64,000 bases of DNA, from the NCBI GenBank assembly GCA_030737875.1, contig CM060926.1, forward strand, positions 315,864,922-315,928,921. The letters are read 5' to 3'. Numbering within the stretch: the stretch's first letter is position 1; each line of letters begins with the position of its first letter. Below, piece by piece: positions 11,308 to 21,084 of this stretch. Made by a program: the position numbers and the translations under genes. The stretch comes from Allium sativum. Its lineage: Eukaryota; Streptophyta; Magnoliopsida; Asparagales; Amaryllidaceae. Under the pieces are notes generated by a model. It was not told the origin of the DNA. It searched no databases and worked only from the letters and a program-made list of their open reading frames with translations.

Positions 11308-11463
11308 CATCGTCCCAAATATGGCCTGACGTGTTTTGTGACGAATTTTGGTGTTCTAGGGCTGACGTGTCTTCTTCTAGTTGGCTGGGTAATGTGTTTT
11401 TCTGGACTGGATGTTTCAGATGAATCCTAATCAGATCTAAGGGTCCTTATACACCTATTCACA

Positions 11464-11471
11464 TATAAATA
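11464..11471 (+). promoter_or_regulatory. B 5' LTR TATA box
   Basis: ATATAAATA in ATTCACATATAAATAATC. Aligns with TATAAATA at 30347 in the 3' LTR. Confidence 0.65.
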
Positions 11472-11627
11472 ATCATCTAATCTAAACTAATTTCATCTAT
11501 GGCGCCTCTATGCTACTACAACCTTACAACTAGTTTCTCTTCTTCAACAAATCAAAGTAAATGAATTGTGTAAAGGGGAATGGATTTACAACAACAACAC
11601 CTAATTCTCTTCCTTAATCCAATCTTT

Positions 11628-11633
11628 GTGAGT
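11628..11633 (+). other. B 5' LTR candidate splice donor
   Basis: GTGAGT in AATCTTTGTGAGTTCATT, 164 nt after TATA, conserved at 30529 in the 3' LTR. The paired acceptor in this copy would be at 24336 or 24343, beyond inserted element A. Confidence 0.5.
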
Positions 11634-12217
11634 TCATTAATTATTTTTAGATTAAAATAATGCTAAAGCAATTCTGACATGTTGTAAATTGGATTTGGGA
11701 ATTATACATGATAATAAGATTGAATCTCATCAATTCTATCTTAGCCTATACATCAGATTCATGATTCTAATATGCCATTAGCCTATACATCAGATCTGTG
11801 ATTCTTATATGCCCATGTTGATATTATCATTAGTTTTATCAGTTTTATCATATCTTTATGATCAGTTCATACTTATGCCTATTTTATTGTTATTATTATG
11901 CTTGTTCTTTATCTTGTCCCTTCCTCCTTCCCTTTTTGTTTTTATAGCCGGGCTACTTTGAGCCTAGGCCAAATCTCATAAGAGATGAACGTACGAATGG
12001 TAATCTAGGGAACATTGGGAAATTTGGCATAATATAATTGGTTTGATTTGAATATGACAAATGTTAAATTTGGCATAATATATGTTGGGTTGATTTGGGC
12101 ATGACAAATGTTAAATTTCGGGCATGACATGAAATTGAGGATTTTGGGTAATTGACATAATTAGCCTGAAACTGGCATAAATGGCAAATGAATAAATTGG
12201 CTAAGATAAGCACGCTG

Positions 12218-12428
12218 AGACATGAGGTTAGATTCCGTTTGCGGTAGAAGCCTGCCCAGAACCAACCGGCCTAACAAGCAGCCGCAAACAGTCAGTCTAA
12301 TGTGAGACGTCGTAGACATAACTAAAAGATGCTTAGACACGAGGTTAGGTCTGGCTTGTGGCAGAAGTCTGCCCGGAACCGCCTGGCACATCCAGCGGCC
12401 ACAAGCAATTGACCTAATGTGAGAGGTT
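12218..12428 (+). ncRNA. B 5' LTR twin hairpin repeats
   Basis: Copy 1 (12218-12310): outer arms TTAGA/TCTAA, inner arms GTTTGCGG/CCGCAAAC. Copy 2 (12335-12428): outer arms TTAGGTC/GACCTAA, inner arms GCTTGTGGC/GCCACAAGC. Both keep the TGCCCRGAACC core. The two copies within one LTR already differ by compensatory changes. Confidence 0.78.
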
Positions 12429-13052
12429 TGTGCGTTATTAACTAGTTAATGCTGATCAAAGATGGATATGATGCCTAAAACATCTTAGGTGGGTGGGGTT
12501 AAGTTAACCTGTGTAAGATGACAACTTAGCCAATATTACCTGAACAAAGTGGATAGGGTTAAGGCAAGCTTAACCAATAATACATATTGATTTGATAAGT
12601 AGATGGGGTTAAGTCGACTGGGCGGACAGACAACACTTAACCAATATAAATCGGGTTAGGATAAACCATGGGAAAAACCCTAGTAGTGGTAAGGACCCTT
12701 TTCAGACAGTAACCCACTTAGAGGTATCAGTAACCCTGAGCTAGGCAGGGTTGGGGCAAGCTTACTAGGCTGATTATAAGCGGTCAAATAGGAGCAAGGT
12801 TGTAACAGTGCAGGTTCCGACGGGATCGTTAAGCGTGCATCAAGGTGTTCCTGGCATTGGAAGATTTAGCCACTATACACCAGTAGGTATAAAGCTATGC
12901 AACAAAGGGTTGCCACTTAGGGTGTAATACACCCTAAGCTAGGACCCGCACAGGTATCTACAAGTTAAGGAGCCAATCGATTAGGCGATTAAGGGTAGTG
13001 TGGGAACATCTAGTATCTATTATAGGCAAGTAGGCTGTCAATGATTACATGG

Positions 13053-13057
13053 GGTGG
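13053..13057. other. A target-site duplication (GGTGG)
   Basis: GGTGG ends the left part of the B LTR and is repeated at 24029-24033 after A. Removing A and one copy restores GGGGTGGATACCTC, as seen uninterrupted in the B 3' LTR near 31942. Confidence 0.95.
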
Positions 13058-13308
13058 TGTAACACCCCGTATTTTCTGTTAATGTTATAGTAACGAATTA
13101 AATAATACTTAATTTCTAATGTGAGAATTAAGGGAAACGGGTTACGCCATTGCGTTCGTCTCAGAATTCTGCTTGAGATAGAGTCCGAGTTTGCGTGAAT
13201 TGGACTTCGTATGAAGAAGATGTAGCCTCCAGAAGTTTTAGAAATTCAAATAAAATCAAACCGCTCAAGCCAGATTTCAAAATTCAAACAGAAGTCAAAA
13301 GCGAGCTG

Positions 13309-13326
13309 GGCGGGAAAATTCCCGCC
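13309..13326. promoter_or_regulatory. E2F-like inverted repeat in A 5' LTR
   Basis: GGCGGGAA-AA-TTCCCGCC; each arm contains an E2F-type TTCCCGCC or TTTTCCCGCC. The A 3' LTR copy near 21337 has decayed (GGTGGGAAAATTCCAGCC). Confidence 0.55.
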
Positions 13327-13331
13327 TAGGC

Positions 13332-13420
13332 AGGTCGACCAGGGGGTCGACCCTAATATCGATCTCCTCACTTAGAGGTCGACCTGGGGGTCGACCTTAG
13401 GGTCGACCTGGCCCCTGGCC
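13332..13420. repeat. GTCGAC array in A 5' LTR
   Basis: Five GGTCGACC-type palindromes in about 90 bp, some as overlapping GGGGGTCGACC. Equivalent 21359-21440 in the 3' LTR. Confidence 0.88.
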
Positions 13421-13546
13421 AGATTTGAATTTTGAACGACTGATGACTTGATGCTGAGTCACTAGGATTTCCGGATGGCCCTGATCTGGTCTGAGTGGCT
13501 GTGATTAACCCTAGGTTCATCCGACGGCAATAATTAAACTAAAATT

Positions 13547-13557
13547 CTATATAAACA
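13547..13557 (+). promoter_or_regulatory. A 5' LTR TATA box
   Basis: CTATATAAACA, about 490 bp into the LTR; conserved in the 3' LTR at 21573. Confidence 0.68.
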
Positions 13558-13770
13558 ACTCAATACTCAATCTAAAAACACACAGAAAAATAATCCTAAA
13601 ACTGAAATGCCATCAGTAGAGAACTTGGAATAGCCGTCGCCACTTTCAATTCTGAAACAAGATAGGAGCCAACATCTAAATCAAATTAAAACTAATCTAA
13701 TTCAACGATCTTCATCAAAGGCGCACATCTCCAATTTCAGAATTAAAAATTCAAGAATTCCTTTTAGTTT

Positions 13771-13776
13771 GTAAGT
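13771..13776 (+). other. A 5' LTR candidate splice donor
   Basis: GTAAGT in TTTTAGTTTGTAAGTTGG, a strong 5' splice-site consensus about 223 nt after TATA; conserved at 21797 in the 3' LTR. With the acceptor at 15683-15684 it defines a 1914-nt intron. Confidence 0.55.
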
Positions 13777-14749
13777 TGGTTATTACGCAGATTTAAACGT
13801 ACTTTTTAAATGAAATCATGGCATGTTGTAACTCGAATATGGAATGATGCTTATGTATGAGATAATGAAGTTTGATTCTAATGTATCTTAAATTACTGTT
13901 GCGATCAACCATGACTATTTGTTTGTGGTGATTAACATATCATATGTTATTGGAATCTATTACGATTGGGTAAAGAACTTATTATGCCAACAAAATGGTG
14001 AAACATATCTTGTAGTAATTTGGTGGTTATTTGCAAGTTTATGATCTAAATCACATGCTTACATGTTAGATCAACATTCATGAATATTTAGAACTACGCC
14101 AAGTTGAATCGATTTATATTGCAAGATTGGATTTGTATTCCTCTTATGTTTTAACATAAGTTATCATGCTAAGTTGTGATTTAAATATGTTGGTAGTAGT
14201 TCTCTTATGTTGCAACACACATAAATTATCATGCCAAGTTGTGATTTACATATGTTCATAGTGGCTGTCCTACGTTTTGACATACATAAGTTAGTATGCT
14301 AAATTGTGATTTATATGTTAAACCTCTATGTTAGACCCATATCAAGTTTACATGAAAATTAGATCCAACTTGGTCACAAGTTCACCCTTACCTGTTTAGT
14401 TAAGATAATGATACATCTATGACAAGTTACATATGTGATAAGTTAAATGTATGCTATTTTATGTTTATTTCATGTTCCTTGTTTATTACACCTTTTGTTA
14501 TGGGTTTGGGCTAATTTGCTAGCCCAACATTTTTTGTAATTCATACGTACGTTCTACGGGGATAACGATGGGAAGACATAAAAATTTCATGGCATAGGTT
14601 TGTTCATAAAATGGTATATTTGATATACCATTTATTATGAGCAATAAATTAAAAACATAATTATGGCATGAGTAAAATAAAATTAATTAACATAAATAAT
14701 TAGACAAATATAGAAAATATGTGAATTTAGAAAAGACGAATATGCCTAA

Positions 14750-14953
14750 CCCGAGGTTAGACTGAGTTGTGGTGTAAACCTGCCCGGAACCGACCGGCAT
14801 GTCCAGTAACCACAACAAGACATGTCTAATGTGGGTGGTTAGTGCATCAAGCCCAAAAAGGACCCGAGGTTAGACTAAGTTGTGGTGTAACCCTTCCCGG
14901 AGCCGACTGGCAAATCCAGTGACCACAACAAGACCTGTCTTATGTGAGTCATT
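14750..14953 (+). ncRNA. A 5' LTR twin hairpin repeats
   Basis: Copy 1 (14750-14836): outer arms TTAGAC/GTCTAA, inner arms GTTGTGGT/ACCACAAC, apical TGCCCGGAACCGACCGGCA then TGTCCAG. Copy 2 (14861-14953): same inner stem, outer stem with one mismatch (GTCTTA). Repeat length about 90-110 bp. They lie inside the predicted intron. Confidence 0.8.
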
Positions 14954-15624
14954 GGTGCTTTAATAAATAAATTAAAGCTAAGTCAGGATTGGTAGGGTTA
15001 AGTCAATTAGGGAAACACTTAACCGATTCAACATGTTAACTAAACTGATGGGTGGGGTTACGTAAACTTGGACACTTAACCATATAAACATGTTGATTAG
15101 AAAACCCTAGTAACGGGGACCCATTTCAGCAGTAACCAACATAGATGTATCAGGGTACCCTGAACTAGGCAGGGTGGGGCACGATTACTGGGCTGATTAT
15201 AAGTGGTCAAACGTCGGCGGTTGGTGCGTCAGTGTTGGTTCCGACGGAGTATGGGCATGCTCGTACTCCAGAGTGGAAAAAGCAGGCACTGGGCATCAGT
15301 AGTATACACTGTGCATCTTGAATCGTGTCGGGTTGCCAACAGAGGGACTGATACACCCCATGGTGGGACCATCACAGATAACTACAGACAAGGGGGGTCG
15401 AATGATACAGGACATGAATGCATGCGCGTAGGAGTCGATCTGTAAGGGGATCGTTCGGTATAAACACGTGGGGCTGGTTGAACCAATGGTTAGTAGGTGC
15501 AGAGACTTTAGTAATGGGTGCGATCACATGTTCATCTTATCTTATATTAGGGTATTGTCCTATGTTGTGTTATTACTGTCATGATCCCTTTCCTTATTTA
15601 AATACTAGTAATCACTGAACTTAC

Positions 15625-15684
15625 CAGACTTACTGTCTGACTCGTTTTCTTTCGACTTCTTTTCTTCCGTCTCCCCCTTCCCAG
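15625..15684 (+). other. A 5' LTR candidate branch site and splice acceptor
   Basis: Short inverted repeat CAGAC/GTCTG with CTGAC, a CTRAC-like branch motif, then a pyrimidine tract (TTTTCTTCCGTCTCCCCC) and CCCAG before GTCCAC. Relatives have TAG or AAG before GTCC in the same place. Confidence 0.5.
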
Positions 15685-16060
15685 GTCCACAAGGAGGGAA
15701 TACTCCAGCTTAATCAGACTCTTTGCAAGCTTCAAGAAAGTAGATGTATGATTTGGACTCTCTTGCATTGGCTATGGATTTTGGATATGACACTTGGGGA
15801 TTTATGCAGTTTTATCTATGTTTTGTTATTATTTATTTTAAATAATCAAGACAGAAATTATGGTGTTGTGTTTTGGAAGTTACTTTGAGACAATCTGCTG
15901 TAATGCTTTTGTATTGAACCACGTTTGCAATAAATGTTTGATTTTCGCTGCTTATATTTTATTTGTCTCGTAAATTTTCTGTGTCTTGTACCTATAACTC
16001 TCCACCAAAGTTAAGGCATTCCCTTTGTGAGTGACCTTAACGGAGGTGGGGTGTTTCACT

Positions 16061-16072
16061 TGGTATCAGAGC
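16061..16072 (+). other. A primer-binding site
   Basis: TGGTATCAGAGC, complementary to the initiator Met-tRNA 3' end, two bases after the LTR. Confidence 0.95.
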
Positions 16073-16227
16073 AAAGGTTTACCAGATCAGATAAATTTTT
16101 TTGAAAACTATTTTCAAAAAGAGAAATATAAAGAAGCATTTTACAAGAAAAAGTGTTGTTTTAAATTTTAAAAGGCATAATCCTCAAAGCCATATGCCCT
16201 ATCATTCTATCCTTTGTTTTGAATCTT

Positions 16228-16244
16228 TTCTTTTTCGTTTCAGC
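16228..16244 (+). other. Pyrimidine tract and CAG just before A gag ATG
   Basis: TTTTCTTTTTCGTTTCAG then C then the gag ATG at 16245. A 3' splice-site consensus in identical position in B, C, E and F. Confidence 0.5.
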
Positions 16245-17098
16245 ATGTCTGGGAATCTTAACCTTCCAGAGGGTGTACCAATACCTGGCTGGTTTAGGAG
16301 GTACTTAGAAGCTAGGGCCAATGATGCAGGCCCAGTAGATATTCCTCCTCCTCCAGATACAGCGGTTCCTCCTCCTCCTCTCCCTCGAGAAAATGCTTTC
16401 TCAAAGATCTGTAGAGACTTTAGGGCCATGGGTGGAAAGGATTTCAAGGGAACTGAATCGTTTGTAGAAGCGAGAAACTGGCTCAAAGAAACTGAAGACC
16501 TATTCGATATCTTCGAGGTGGATGATAGACAGAAGATCCAGTTGGCAGTGTGGTTGCTCAAAGATGAAGCTTCCTATTGGTGGGAATTCACTAACGCTGA
16601 AAGGCCAATTGAAACTTGGATGGATTTCAGAATAAGGTTTGAGATGAAATTCCTCTCACAGGATAAACGAAGTTTACAGTTGGAAACGTTCTTATCTCTT
16701 AAGCAAGGAAGTATGACGGTCAAAGAGTACGTCAACCAATTCAATCAGCCGGCCCAATTTGCACTGGATTTAGTGAATACTCCTCATAAGAAGGCTCTCC
16801 GTTTTGTCAAGGGATTGAATGAGCCACTTCACAGCTTGGCTATGACCCATGTACCTATGGGGGCTACCTACGAGAGGTTAGTGGACATGGCACTCTTACA
16901 TGAGGAAGGCAAGGGCAAGAAAGAGACAAAAGCGGAAGCGCCTCAAGATAAGAAGGGAAAAGGGTCACAGAACAAGAATGTTGATTCAAAGAAAGGCGGG
17001 AAGAACAACAAACCCCATGACAAGAGAAAATGTAATTTCTGTGGCATTCCTGGACATCTAGTCAAGACTACAGGAAGAAGAAAAGGAAGATCGGTGGC
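16245..17098 (+). pseudogene. gag: A gag (matrix/capsid and first zinc knuckle)
   Basis: Gag forms the particle that packages the genomic RNA. The ATG at 16245 (MSGNLNLPEG) is chosen because all relatives begin MSG at this point; the upstream open codons from 16101 are untranslated leader. Visible parts: a proline-rich segment at about residues 29-48; the retrotransposon Gag core (WLKETEDLF, ASYWWEF, FLSLKQGSMTVKEYVNQF) at about 80-200; a lysine-rich linker; and the first knuckle CNFCGIPGHLV at about 264. Its last Cys is lost where relatives read KDCR: about one base is missing near 17062-17067, so Gag goes out of frame before the second knuckle. Confidence 0.9.
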
Positions 17099-17557
17099 TG
17101 TTTCCACTGTGGTGAGATGGGACACATGGCTAAGGACTGCACAAGAAAGCAAGGGCAGAGAGCTAGACCTTCATCTGGAGGACAAGTTCACGCTCTCATG
17201 GCACCTCCGCAAGAACGAGGTAGAAATATTTCTGTCGAAAGTTTAGTCTATCTTTTTGATCATCTTGTTCGTACATTGTTTGATTCTGGCGCATCGCACT
17301 CATTTGTATCTGCTGATTTAGTTGAATCTCTACACCTAGACACTAGTTTAGTAGAGGATCCCTTGGTTGTATCAAATCCAATCGGGGGCTCATCTTATTT
17401 GTCAATGGTTTGTTTGGATTTTATAATATCTATTCTAAGCATTGAGTTAAGATGCAATGCCTATATTTTGGGCTTCACGGGCTATGGATTGATTCTAGGC
17501 ATGGATTGGCTATCCAGTAATGGTGCCATCCTCGACTGTGAAAAAAGAGTCCCCTAA
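17099..17557 (+). pseudogene. A second zinc knuckle and aspartic protease
   Basis: The frame resumes at the second knuckle CFHCGEMGHMAKDC (17099-17140). A short linker leads to a retropepsin-like protease with active-site FDSGASHSFVS at about 17278 and the distal LILGMDWL motif at about 17490. The protease normally cleaves the Gag-Pol polyprotein. Relatives continue with VRLLTxLGNTLEIS, which is deleted here around 17550-17560 with loss of frame, so protease and RT are separated. A further 23-nt gap occurs near 17640. Confidence 0.88.
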
Positions 17558-17642
17558 ACTCTGTTATGCTAAGTTATCTAGAATCTCTTGATGCGTCTGT
17601 TGAGGACTTGCAGTCTGTAAAGGTAGTCTGTGAATACTCGGC

Positions 17643-18914
17643 TTACCCCCAAAGCAGGAGATAGACTTCCGCATATACCTCGTTGAAAATGCAAAACCCG
17701 TTGCCTTACCCGTTAGGTACATGGCCCCAAGGGAGCGAAAAGAGCTCAGCAAGCAAATTAAAGAGCTCCTAGAAAAGGGGTTTATAAGGCAGAGTATTTT
17801 TGAATGGGGTGCTCCAGTAGTGTTCGCAACTAAAGCGGACGGTTTGCTTCGCCTGTGCGTTGATTATGGGGAGCAAAACAAGATGACAAAAAAGAATAGG
17901 CACCCACTCCACAGAATAGATGATTTGTTTGATCAGCTTGTAGGTGCATCGGTTTTCTCCCAATTAGATCTATCTACCGGGTTTCATCAGCTAAGAGTGG
18001 CTGAAGACAGTTTTGATAAGACCGCGTTCAGAACTCCAGATGGTTTCTTCGAGTGGCTTGTCATGCCTTTCGGCTTGACAAATGCACCTGCTTACTTCGT
18101 TGATTTAATGAGCAGGGTGTTCCGAGAGTTCCTCAATAAGTTTGTGGTGGTCTTCGTAGACGATATTTTGATCTTCTCAAAGAATGAGGAAGAGCATGCT
18201 CAGCATCTAAGGGAAGTAATGGATACTCTCTGTGCACATCAGTTGAAAGCTAAATTCTCCAAATGCCATTTTTGGAGAGAAGAAGTTAGGTTCCTTGGAC
18301 ATGTGGTGTCCAAAGAGGGGTTAGCAGTGGACCCCGCGAAAGTGGTTGTTGTGCAAGATTGGAAGGTTCCGCGAAACACAACCGAAGTCCGAAGCTTTCT
18401 CGGACTAGCAGGCTTCTATCGAAAATTCATCAAAGATTTTGCAAAAATATCAGCTCCACTCACAAGGTTGACAAAGAAGAACTTAGCTTTCAATTGGGAT
18501 TTGGATTGCGATATTGCTTTCCAACGATTAAAAAGGGCTCTGACAACAGCCCCAGTTCTGACATTGCCTGATGGAAGCAAGATGTTCACAGTATACACAG
18601 ATGCATATGGCACAGGACTAGGCACTGTTCTGATGCAAGAAGGGAAGGTAGTGGCTTATTGTGGATGGTAGTTGAAAGTACATGAGAAAAACTATCCAAC
18701 CCACGACCTAGAGTTGGCAGCCATCATTTTTGCACTTAAGTCTTGGCGACATTATCTTCTAGGTGAGAAATTTGAATTGTATACTGACCATAAATCGTTG
18801 AAATACCTTTTCTCGTACAAAGACCTCAACTTGAGGCAGCAACGATGGATGGAATTTCTTGCCTTGTACGATTTTGAGATTTCCTACACACTCCTGGCAA
18901 GGGAAATGCAGTAG
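17643..18914 (+). pseudogene. A reverse transcriptase and RNase H
   Basis: Copies the element RNA into DNA and degrades the RNA strand. RT motifs run in order: [62 protein letters not shown], catalytic [13 protein letters not shown] (about 18150), [13 protein letters not shown], and the connection [15 protein letters not shown]. RNase H follows ([41 protein letters not shown]). An in-frame TAG at 18669-18671 replaces the Gln of GGRQLKV in B, with a CGG-to-TGG change beside it. About two extra bases near 18895 shift the frame before the RNase H end. Confidence 0.93.
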
Positions 18915-18922
18915 TAGACGCC

Positions 18923-19264
18923 TTGAGTAGAAAGAAACTGACCTTAAGCCCTCTCTTTGTAGAAAGGCAAAGCTTGGAGTACATAGCCAACTTTTACTTT
19001 AGGCCCTCCTCTGAACTTGTACCTGGCCTATTAGCAACATTGGAAGGGCGGCCAACTCTATTAGACTCAATAGGGGCCGCGCAACGTGAAGACCCCCAGC
19101 TATTTGAGATAATAGATAAGCTGGTTAGGGGTGAGACTTCGAGTCACCTCAATAGACACTCCATCAATGATAAGGGATGGTTGAGGCAGGATGGAAGACT
19201 ATGCATCCCACAAGAAGAGATTTGGTGGGGAAGGTTCTCGAAGAGGCGCACCATTCCAAGTTGA
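18923..19264 (+). pseudogene. A RNase H-integrase connector
   Basis: Continuation in a new frame: [32 protein letters not shown] and the WLRQDGRLCIP strand leading into integrase. The frame breaks near 19215 (relatives read a V-x-VLEEAHH sequence), after which integrase continues in the frame starting at 19177. Not a separate gene; part of the Pol polyprotein. Confidence 0.85.
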
Positions 19265-20553
19265 CCATACACCCCGGTGGAGACAAAATGTACAAAGACA
19301 TAAAAAAGGTTTTCTTTTGGAGTGGCATGAAAAGAGATGTAGCAGAATTCGTCTCCAAGTGCATGATACGCCAGCAAGTCAAGGCGGAACAAAAGAAGCC
19401 TGGAGGTTTGCTTCATCCTCTAGAGGTCCCATAGTGGAAGTGGGATAGCATTTCAATGGACTTTGTTGATGGGTTGCCTAGGTTAAGGAGGGGCAACACC
19501 AGTATTTGGGGAATAGTGGACAGGCTCACAAAAAGTGCCCACTTTATACCCGTCAATAGTAGAAGGACGACCTCATCTCTAGCATCCATATATCTTAAGG
19601 AGATAGTTTGACTCCATGGGATACCCTCCAGCATAGTGAGTGATCGAGATCCTATCTTCACAAGCGAGTTTTGGAAGAGTTTACAGGAAGTTGTAGGAAC
19701 ACAGTTATGCTTAAGCACAGCCTATCACCCGCAAACCGATGGCCAGATGGAAAGAGTCAACAGAGTATTAGAAGACCTCTTCAGACTATGAATTTTCGAC
19801 TTCGGAGGCACATGGGAGGATCATTTACCTTTGGTGGAATTCGCTTACAACAATAGTTACCAAGCAACCATAGGCATGGCGCCTTTCGAAGCTTTATATG
19901 GAAGACCGTGCCGGTCACCAACTTCTTGGTGGGAGTCCACGGACAAGCTCATACTTGGGCCAGACATGATCAGAGTAACTTCAGAGAAAGTAGACTTAAT
20001 AGGAAGAAGAATGAAGGCTGCCCAAGATAGACAGAAGTCCTACGCAGACAGAAGAAGAAATGACCTTGAGTTCGAAGTTGGAGACAAGGTGTTCTTTAAA
20101 GTTTCTCCTTTGAGAAACGTCGTTCTCTTTGGATCCATAGGAAAGTTAGCACCAAGATTTGTAGGGCCGTTACCTATCATCGAGAAGATTGGAAATATGG
20201 CTTATAGGGTACAGCTGCTCGAAAGATTGGCCGGGGTTCATAATGTCTTTCATGTCTCTCACCTACGGAAGTGCTTACACGAGTCTGCGGAAGTGGTGAA
20301 GCCAAGCATGCTAGAGGAAGTAGAAGTTGAACGAGAAGCAACTGTGAGGAGAGTTCCAACCTGTATCTTGAGAACAGAAGTCAAAAGGCTACGCAACCGT
20401 GAAGTTAAGCTCGTCAAAGTTCAATGGAGCAACGCCGAGGAAGACGCGAATTGGGAAACTGAGGACAGAATACGTGCATCCTACCCTTTTCTTTTTGAGG
20501 GTACATCTTTGATCTCTCTTTCCTTAAGTTTATGCTTGTATCTATCTTTTTAG
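19177..20553 (+). pseudogene. A integrase with C-terminal chromodomain
   Basis: Integrase inserts the DNA copy; the chromodomain steers insertion to chromatin. An HHCC-like zinc finger lies at about 19215-19400, but the last Cys pair reads CMIR where B has CLVC. The DDE core shows [19 protein letters not shown] and the ERVN glutamate. A GPY/F-type module (APRFVGPLPIIEKIG) follows. The chromodomain-like end VKVQWSNAEEDANWETEDR, then RASYPFLFEG, lies at about 20405-20500. Stops at about 19432 (Gln in B), 19608 (CGA to TGA type) and 19790 break it. The last residues after FLFEG are hydrophobic and may be non-native. Confidence 0.92.
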
Positions 20554-20870
20554 GTGTATCTCCTCAATCCTATCCTTTATCCTTAGGTAGGAACCTTTTT
20601 GGATGTAAACATGTTATGGTTGATGGTTGCAAGTGGTTGCGAGTGGTTGCTAGTGGTTGCTCGTGGATACATATACACACACATTAGGTATTAGATCGGC
20701 TCAGTCACTTTCATATTGCATATCTATATATGTATTTGTATATGAATTGGAACTTGATGTGTTATTATATGGACGTTGCATTTGTATGAATGATTGTGCA
20801 CTCATGTAGGAAATTTTGAGTAGGAAAAAATTGCATACATAATGGACTCATGGCACTAACATAATTAGCA

Positions 20871-20905
20871 TTAAGGAGGTCAACTGAATCAGTAGACCGC
20901 CTGAT
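20871..20905 (+). ncRNA. Conserved 3' internal hairpin (A)
   Basis: TTAAGGAGGTCAACTGAATC followed by AGTAGACCGCCTGAT. Arms AGGAGGTC/GACCGCCT (one mismatch) with an inner CTGA-A-TCAG-like pair. Identical apart from the last positions in B (29602) and C (54844), although the flanks have diverged. Lies between the pol end and the polypurine tract. Confidence 0.65.
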
Positions 20906-21070
20906 TTTGTATTAGATAAGGACTTGTACACACACTATGCATATGATCATGAAGCATTAAAAACCTTTTAAGGACAATGGACGCCTGTGTTTGAATGGTT
21001 GAGTAGATGGGTGATTGGATGGTAGGATATAAGTTCTTCTCTACTTGAAGATTTCAGGGATGAAATCCTA

Positions 21071-21084
21071 AAAGGAGGGGAGAA
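21071..21084 (+). other. A polypurine tract
   Basis: AAAGGAGGGGAGAA immediately before the 3' LTR, primer for plus-strand synthesis. Preceded by the chromovirus-type TTTCAGGGATGAAATCCT. Confidence 0.9.

Larger units (their letters stand above)
10947..13057 (+). repeat. B 5' LTR, left part
   Basis: Starts TGTAACACCCCGTAATTTTA. Contains a perfect 20-bp E2F-like palindrome, GTCGAC array, TATA, donor consensus, both hairpin repeats and the TACACCCTAAGC block. It stops at GGGGTGG, where A is inserted; the same sequence continues at 24034, and the B 3' LTR shows the uninterrupted site near 31942. Confidence 0.93.
13058..16058 (+). repeat. A 5' LTR
   Basis: TGTAACACCCCGTATTTTCT to GGTGGGGTGTTTCA. 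Order: cis motifs (E2F-like inverted repeat, GTCGAC array, TATA at 13548), donor (13771), two hairpin repeats (14750-14953), CCAGACTTACTGTCTGAC, pyrimidine-CAG acceptor (15684), AATAAA (about 15930), end. If AATAAA is the polyadenylation signal, R spans most of the LTR and U5 is about 0.1 kb. Confidence 0.95.

Noticed and set aside
13332..13420. Clustered GTCGAC sites as cloning or linker artefact
   Set aside because: Present with different spacers in six independent elements and in both LTRs of A and B, so natural.
16202..16561. 119-codon minus frame over the A gag start
   Set aside because: Antisense to gag; the sense frame has Gag motifs shared with four other elements.
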